From assembly GCA_964614215.1 (NCBI GenBank), contig CAZTKP010000094.1:1-9969 (forward strand): a DNA stretch of 9,969 bases. The letters are read 5' to 3'. Under the pieces are notes generated by a model. That model had not been told where the DNA came from. It did not search any database and saw only the letters and a list, made by a program, of their open reading frames with translations. The translations under genes were made by a program, and so were the position numbers. Shown piece after piece: positions 7,971 to 9,969 of this stretch (the stretch's first letter is position 1; each line of letters opens with the position of its first letter). This stretch comes from CAZTKP01 sp964614215 (lineage in GTDB: Bacteria; UBP6; UBA1177).

Positions 7971-8145
7971 CAACTTAACCAACATCGTCCTTGTAATACG
8001 GTGTCACTGCACCAGGTTATTCCTCGACTTTTAAGTTGGTGAAAGGGAAAAACTTAGCCACGGGCTCAAAGCACAAGACAACGCCCTCCTCTTTCACCCT
8101 CCATTTTACCAATGGAACTTTGTCGTGAAATAATTGATGTTGATG
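7971..8145 (-). ncRNA. Predicted IS110 bridge RNA
   Basis: In IS621-type elements a left-end RNA of about 177 nt carries a 5' hairpin, then a target-binding loop and a donor-binding loop, and guides the transposase. Three consecutive hairpins are seen here in minus-strand order. The first is CCATT/AATGG (8115-8101). The second is GGTGAAAG (8098-8091) / CTTTCACC (8045-8038), with inner AGCC-CGT-GGCT (8066-8056). The third is CAACTTAA (8038-8031) / TTAAGTTG (7978-7971), with inner GGTG/CACC (8013-8000). Guides for all four half-sites are found. Target-left GCGUUGUCU (8084-8076) matches flank GCGTTATCT (one G-T wobble). Target-right GGCUAAG (8059-8053) is complementary to CTTAGCC (6496-6490). 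Donor-left GGAAUAAC (8023-8016) matches 6503-6496. Donor-right UACAAG (7995-7990) is complementary to CTTGTA (8189-8184). The 5' end is estimated from the promoter; the 3' end is set at the last stem. Confidence 0.7.
8042..8063 (-). repeat. Left copy of the imperfect inverted repeat, inside the predicted bridge RNA
   Basis: Read on the minus strand it is near-identical to 6486-6507. It contains the predicted right target guide GGCTAAG (8059-8053) and continues into the closing stem of that hairpin. It lies about 125 bases inside the predicted left end, so it is not a simple terminal inverted repeat. Confidence 0.7.
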
Positions 8146-8151
8146 TGCTAA

Positions 8152-8180
8152 ATAATAAACCTTTAAATGATCTAATTCAA
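8152..8180 (-). promoter_or_regulatory. Sigma70-like promoter for the bridge RNA and transposase
   Basis: Minus strand TTGAAT (8180-8175), a 17-base spacer and TATTAT (8157-8152), matching 4/6 and 5/6 of consensus. Transcription would start near 8145, about 30 bases before the first predicted hairpin, giving an RNA of about 175 nt up to the end of the last stem. The -35 box lies just inside the predicted left end (8187). Confidence 0.5.
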
Positions 8181-8205
8181 TGATACAAGATAACGCGAAC
8201 CTTCA

Positions 8206-8377
8206 GTCCGCTGGACCTTTCCCTAAATCCCTTACCTAAAGGCAAGGGACTTTAAGCCAGTTTTTCCATTTGAGATTACTTCCGTCTCCTTTAGGAGAAG
8301 GAACGAGGAAGAGGTCAAACCGTCTGAAGGACGGTGCTTCCTTAGCCCGCGGTTGCAGACGAAGTCGTAGGCCCGGG
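8206..8377. repeat. Cluster of REP-like palindromes between convergent genes
   Basis: Five consecutive short inverted repeats are seen. They are GTCC/GGAC (8206-8216); TCCCTT/AAGGGA (8228-8249, with an inner CC/GG pair); TCTCCT/AGGAGA (8285-8298, 2-base loop as written); ACCGTC/GACGGT (8319-8335); and a nested stem CCCG/CGGG (8346-8377) holding GC-ag-ACG/CGT-ag-GC. There is no coding signal. The cluster lies downstream of the ERG2-like gene on its strand and, before the IS insertion, downstream of the radical SAM gene on the other. It may act as a bidirectional RNA 3'-end block. It resembles intergenic palindromic repeats known in many bacteria, but copy number in this genome cannot be seen here. 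Confidence 0.6.
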
Positions 8378-8390
8378 ATTTCAGGAGTTA

Positions 8391-8957
8391 TTACACCCTA
8401 CCCCTCAACAGATTTTTCACGACCATTATTCCGTACTGCCAGAACAGCTGAAACATGCTTTTAAGATCGAGGTTGGAAAACAGATTATCCCAGATACCCA
8501 TCGGGAGCATTGTGGGGATCGCACCTGTGCTGTATTCAAGCATCCAACCCTCTTCGCGGATGCAGTAACCTTTTGAGCGCCTGAGCTTAAGGTGAGCCCA
8601 ATCGCCGGGTTTAAAAACTTTTCTATCAATCGTACCCTCGTCGTAAGTCCACATCTCGCCATCGATCATAAAGTCATGGACGTGGGCCCAGTAACGGCCT
8701 GAATGGCCCTCAGTTCCGATGGGACTGCCGAAGATAATGAGATATTCGCTCAGAGAACCGTAAAGCAGCGTCATTATCCCCATTGCACCGTTTGCGTTGT
8801 TGAATATCCATGAGAATTTCTTCGTATTGAGCTTCCCCGGATACTCTCTGTCTATCTTCTGCACCAGGAGATTGAACTTCTCCTCCTTTTCCATCTCTAA
8901 AGTCGCAACTTCTTTCACAAGTTCACTTAACCTCTTCGGGTCGAATCTTTTTACCAT
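8391..8957 (-). CDS. ERG2/sigma-1 receptor-like protein
   Basis: Eukaryotic ERG2 is the C-8 sterol isomerase; sigma-1 receptor is its ligand-binding relative. Bacterial members exist but their role is not settled. The 188-aa product has WIFNNANGAMG (50-60), SLSEYLIIFGSPIGTEGHSGRYWAH (68-92), WTYDEGT (103-109) and WMLEYSTGAIPTMLP (138-152). D95 and E141 align with sigma-1 D126 and E172, the two acidic pocket residues. The C-terminal amphipathic helix pair (166-188) is kept. The N-terminal transmembrane helix of eukaryotic members is absent, and a charged helix takes its place. Start choice: ATG 8957 has GGAG (8967-8964) 6 bases upstream, and the predicted transcript starts near 8986. In-frame GTG 8984 and ATG 8969 would leave little or no leader. 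Family is confident; substrate is unknown, and no sterol pathway gene is visible here. Confidence 0.92.
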   Translation of the reverse strand: MVKRFDPKRLSELVKEVATLEMEKEEKFNLLVQKIDREYPGKLNTKKFSWIFNNANGAMGIMTLLYGSLSEYLIIFGSPIGTEGHSGRYWAHVHDFMIDGEMWTYDEGTIDRKVFKPGDWAHLKLRRSKGYCIREEGWMLEYSTGAIPTMLPMGIWDNLFSNLDLKSMFQLFWQYGIMVVKNLLRGRV

Positions 8958-8992
8958 CTGAATCTCCATAAGAATTTTGATCACACGATGGG

Positions 8993-9021
8993 ATTCTATC
9001 CTGAAGGAGGATCGGAGTCAA
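8993..9021 (-). promoter_or_regulatory. Sigma70-like promoter of the ERG2-like gene
   Basis: Minus strand TTGACT (9021-9016), a 17-base spacer and TAGAAT (8998-8993), each 5/6 to consensus. The expected start near 8986 gives a leader of about 29 nt to ATG 8957. This supports the shorter start of that gene. Confidence 0.65.
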
Positions 9022-9043
9022 TTTACGCTTAACAACTCACCTC

Positions 9044-9072
9044 TTGACATCATTCCCTCCATCAATTAAGAT
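9044..9072 (+). promoter_or_regulatory. Sigma70-like promoter of the cupin gene
   Basis: TTGACA (9044-9049, perfect), a 17-base spacer and TAAGAT (9067-9072, 4/6). The start is expected near 9079, about 30 nt before GTG 9109. Its -35 box is 22 bases from the oppositely oriented -35 box of the ERG2-like gene, so one regulator bound between them could control both. Confidence 0.6.
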
Positions 9073-9108
9073 ACAAGTGTCCTATTTCATTTTCAACGGA
9101 GGAAACCC

Positions 9109-9429
9109 GTGGAAGTTATAAAAAAAAATAGCAGCTCAAAAGATGAACTTATGTCAGGAATTTTCAAGTCACCAAAGGTAAAAACCCCTGCTCTGGAAGT
9201 CCTTGAGCTTCAAATTGAGCCCGGAAGTGCTTTAAAGCCGCACGACATGCCGAGCAAAGTAGTTTTCTTCGTCATCGAAGGAACCGGCACCTTCACATAC
9301 GGACAGAGAACTGAAACAGTGACTCCCGGCGACATGATCCACGTGGATCCGGGCTGCTTACGCTTCTGGGCAAATAAATCTGAAAATACTTTAAGACTGC
9401 TTGTGGTTAAGAGTTTGAAAGAGGGGTGA
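9109..9429 (+). CDS. Small single-domain cupin with degenerate metal site
   Basis: 106 aa. Residues about 31-103 form a Cupin_2-type barrel: VLELQIEPGSALKPHDMPSK, VVFFVIEGTGTFTYG, ETVTPGDMIHVDPG and LRFWANKSENTLRLLVVKS. Against cupin motif 1 (GX5HXHX3-4EX6G), H45 is kept, but the second His is M47 and the Glu is lost (KVV at 50-52). In motif 2 the His three residues after the PG pair is R85, while the following N89 is kept. One of the four usual metal ligands remains, so it probably does not bind metal as a classical cupin enzyme; a sensor or ligand-binding role is possible. The GTG start has GGAGG (9098-9102) 6 bases upstream. It is divergent from the ERG2-like gene, and a functional link is only suggested by that arrangement. 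Confidence 0.85.
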   Translation: MEVIKKNSSSKDELMSGIFKSPKVKTPALEVLELQIEPGSALKPHDMPSKVVFFVIEGTGTFTYGQRTETVTPGDMIHVDPGCLRFWANKSENTLRLLVVKSLKEG

Positions 9430-9449
9430 TCCCTTGAAATCGAGTGTAG

Positions 9450-9472
9450 GGGCGGTACCAATGTGTCCGCCC
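9450..9472. repeat. GC-rich hairpin between the cupin gene and ssrA
   Basis: GGGCGG (9450-9455) and CCGCCC (9467-9472) form a 6-bp perfect stem with an 11-base loop, 20 bases after the cupin stop and 28 bases beyond the tmRNA 3' end. The two genes converge on it. No T-run follows on either strand, so it is not a canonical intrinsic terminator. It may be a dispersed intergenic palindrome that protects RNA 3' ends. Confidence 0.5.
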
Positions 9473-9499
9473 GGGTATAGAAAAGATTATGAAAAGTTC

Positions 9500-9845
9500 T
9501 GGTGGAGACGGCGGGAATCGAACCCGCGTCCGAAAAGGGGCCTCAGTAAGCCTCTACATGCTTAGCTGTCCGTTTTAATAAGTGCTCAGACTCCCGGCAG
9601 CAGGATTCATCACACTGTTCCGCAATTAATTTCGCTTCCATCACCCTGCGGAGGGGTTCAGGTCGCTATCCCGCTGTTTGACGCCCTGTCTGAAGCCGCG
9701 AGATTACCGCAGCAGGACGAGCAGCTTATGCTGCTAATGCAAAATTATTTTCTGCGTTTCGTTTGTTTGGGCTTTTTACGAGGCCAGCCCACCTCGACAT
9801 GCAACTTAAAGATTCCATCCTCCCCGTCGAAACCAAGTCGTCCCC
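9500..9845 (-). ncRNA. ssrA: tmRNA (one-piece transfer-messenger RNA)
   Basis: tmRNA with SmpB rescues stalled ribosomes and tags the unfinished protein for proteolysis. The mature 5' end GGGGACGACTTGGTTTCGAC (9845-9826) pairs with the 3' end CGTCTCC-ACCA (9510-9500) in a 7-bp acceptor stem. The third pair is G-U, the alanyl-tRNA synthetase identity element, and CCA is encoded. The T arm GCGGG-TTCGATT-CCCGC is perfect. The tag frame is read at 9755-9726: GCA GAA AAT AAT TTT GCA TTA GCA GCA TAA, giving AENNFALAA, whose ALAA end is the usual protease degron. If the preceding AAC were the resume codon the tag would begin with N. Length is 346 nt, normal for one-piece tmRNA. Confidence 0.97.
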
Positions 9846-9876
9846 ACTTTTCAAAGACCTGAAATAGTCATCCGTT

Positions 9877-9904
9877 ATGGTACGCCTAAAAGGTTTTTTG
9901 TCAA
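9877..9904 (-). promoter_or_regulatory. ssrA: Promoter of ssrA
   Basis: Minus strand TTGACA (9904-9899, perfect), a 16-base spacer and TACCAT (9882-9877, 4/6). Transcription would begin about 25 nt before the mature 5' end, leaving a leader for RNase P to remove. Confidence 0.55.
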
Positions 9905-9915
9905 ATTGCGTCCCC

Positions 9916-9943
9916 TTGACTCATTTTTCAACATTGCTATACT
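9916..9943 (+). promoter_or_regulatory. Strong outward-facing sigma70-like promoter at the right edge
   Basis: TTGACT (9916-9921), a 16-base spacer and TATACT (9938-9943), each 5/6 to consensus. It points rightward and would start near 9950, so its gene lies outside the window. It is divergent from the ssrA promoter, with 11 bases between the two -35 boxes. Confidence 0.55.
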
Positions 9944-9969
9944 TTTTCAGGAACTTACATAAATTTTTA

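Larger units (their letters stand above)
6495..8189 (-). mobile_element. IS110-family insertion sequence, apparently complete, with predicted CT cores at both ends
   Basis: The element reads on the minus strand: left end near 8189, bridge-RNA segment, transposase (7942-6554), right end near 6495. Ends were not set by inverted repeats or target duplication, which this family lacks, but by guide matches in the predicted bridge RNA. Minus-strand GCGTTAT-CT-TGTA at 8196-8184 is left target, core and right donor. Minus-strand GGAATAA-CT-TAGCC at 6503-6490 is left donor, core and right target. The element with one core is 1,693 bp, reasonable for the family given the long transposase. The reconstructed empty site on the minus strand is GCGTTAT-CT-TAGCCC, between two REP-like palindromes. 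Presence of an IS110 element is certain; the exact ends are inference. Confidence 0.8.

Noticed and set aside
6554..8189. IS1111-subgroup assignment (subterminal inverted repeats, RNA downstream of the gene)
   Set aside because: The inverted repeat is far inside the left end, the downstream non-coding part is only about 58 bases, and the structured RNA lies upstream; this is the IS110/IS621 layout.
6478..8206. CCTTCAG direct repeat (6478-6484 and 8200-8206) as a target-site duplication of the IS
   Set aside because: IS110 elements do not make such duplications, and both copies lie outside the predicted CT cores. They are better explained as a motif of the REP-like units.
8270..8464. Open frame of 64 codons on the plus strand
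   Set aside because: It runs through the palindrome cluster and the antisense end of the ERG2-like gene, has an Arg-rich composition typical of repeat translation, and shows no ribosome binding site or family similarity.
9430..9500. Phage or island attachment site at the 3' end of ssrA
   Set aside because: tmRNA 3' ends are common integration sites, but no integrase, repeated ssrA end or foreign gene is visible beside it.
1..9969. CRISPR array, toxin-antitoxin pair, or defence island
   Set aside because: No regularly spaced direct repeats, no paired small genes of those types and no nuclease or helicase genes were seen.

Overview
The window looks like chromosomal DNA, or a metagenomic contig, from a Gram-negative bacterium whose phylum I cannot name. 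The signs are a small secreted protein resembling an outer-membrane barrel, a polytopic GT39-type glycosyltransferase, a TrhP-like U32 protein, a radical SAM-DUF2344 fusion, and a tmRNA whose tag (AENNFALAA) is close to the Bacteroidetes style. No rRNA, tRNA, CRISPR array or plasmid/phage replication gene was seen.

Layout. Positions 1-468 carry an internal piece of a membrane pyrophosphatase (HppA). It is joined near 440-450 to a glycosyltransferase lacking its N-terminal half. Third-base G+C also falls abruptly at about nt 180 inside the hppA piece, so the left edge is a mosaic and may be an assembly chimera. Positions 443-6461 form a tightly packed plus-strand run: glycosyltransferase, trhP-like U32, a 68-aa DUF4911-like protein, a 188-aa exported protein and radical SAM-DUF2344. 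Stop and start codons abut or overlap by 4-10 bases, which indicates translational coupling. Two members are probably tied to tRNA/translation (TrhP-like; radical SAM-DUF2344).

Positions 6495-8189 hold an IS110-family element on the minus strand, and this is the most interesting part. Upstream of the transposase is a three-hairpin non-coding segment (7971-8115, with a sigma70-like promoter at 8152-8180) that can be read as an IS621-type bridge RNA. All four expected guides can be found. They agree on a CT core, which gives base-level element ends (cores at 6495-6496 and 8188-8189) and a reconstructed empty target. The target lies between palindromic REP-like units in the gap between two convergent genes; the rest of that cluster is at 8206-8377.

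Positions 8391-9429 carry a divergent pair with back-to-back sigma70-like promoters. On the minus strand is a bacterial ERG2/sigma-1-receptor homologue that keeps both acidic pocket residues but lacks the N-terminal membrane anchor. On the plus strand is a small cupin that has lost most of its metal ligands. Positions 9500-9845 are ssrA (tmRNA, minus strand) with its own promoter. A strong outward-facing plus-strand promoter at 9916-9943 serves something beyond the window.
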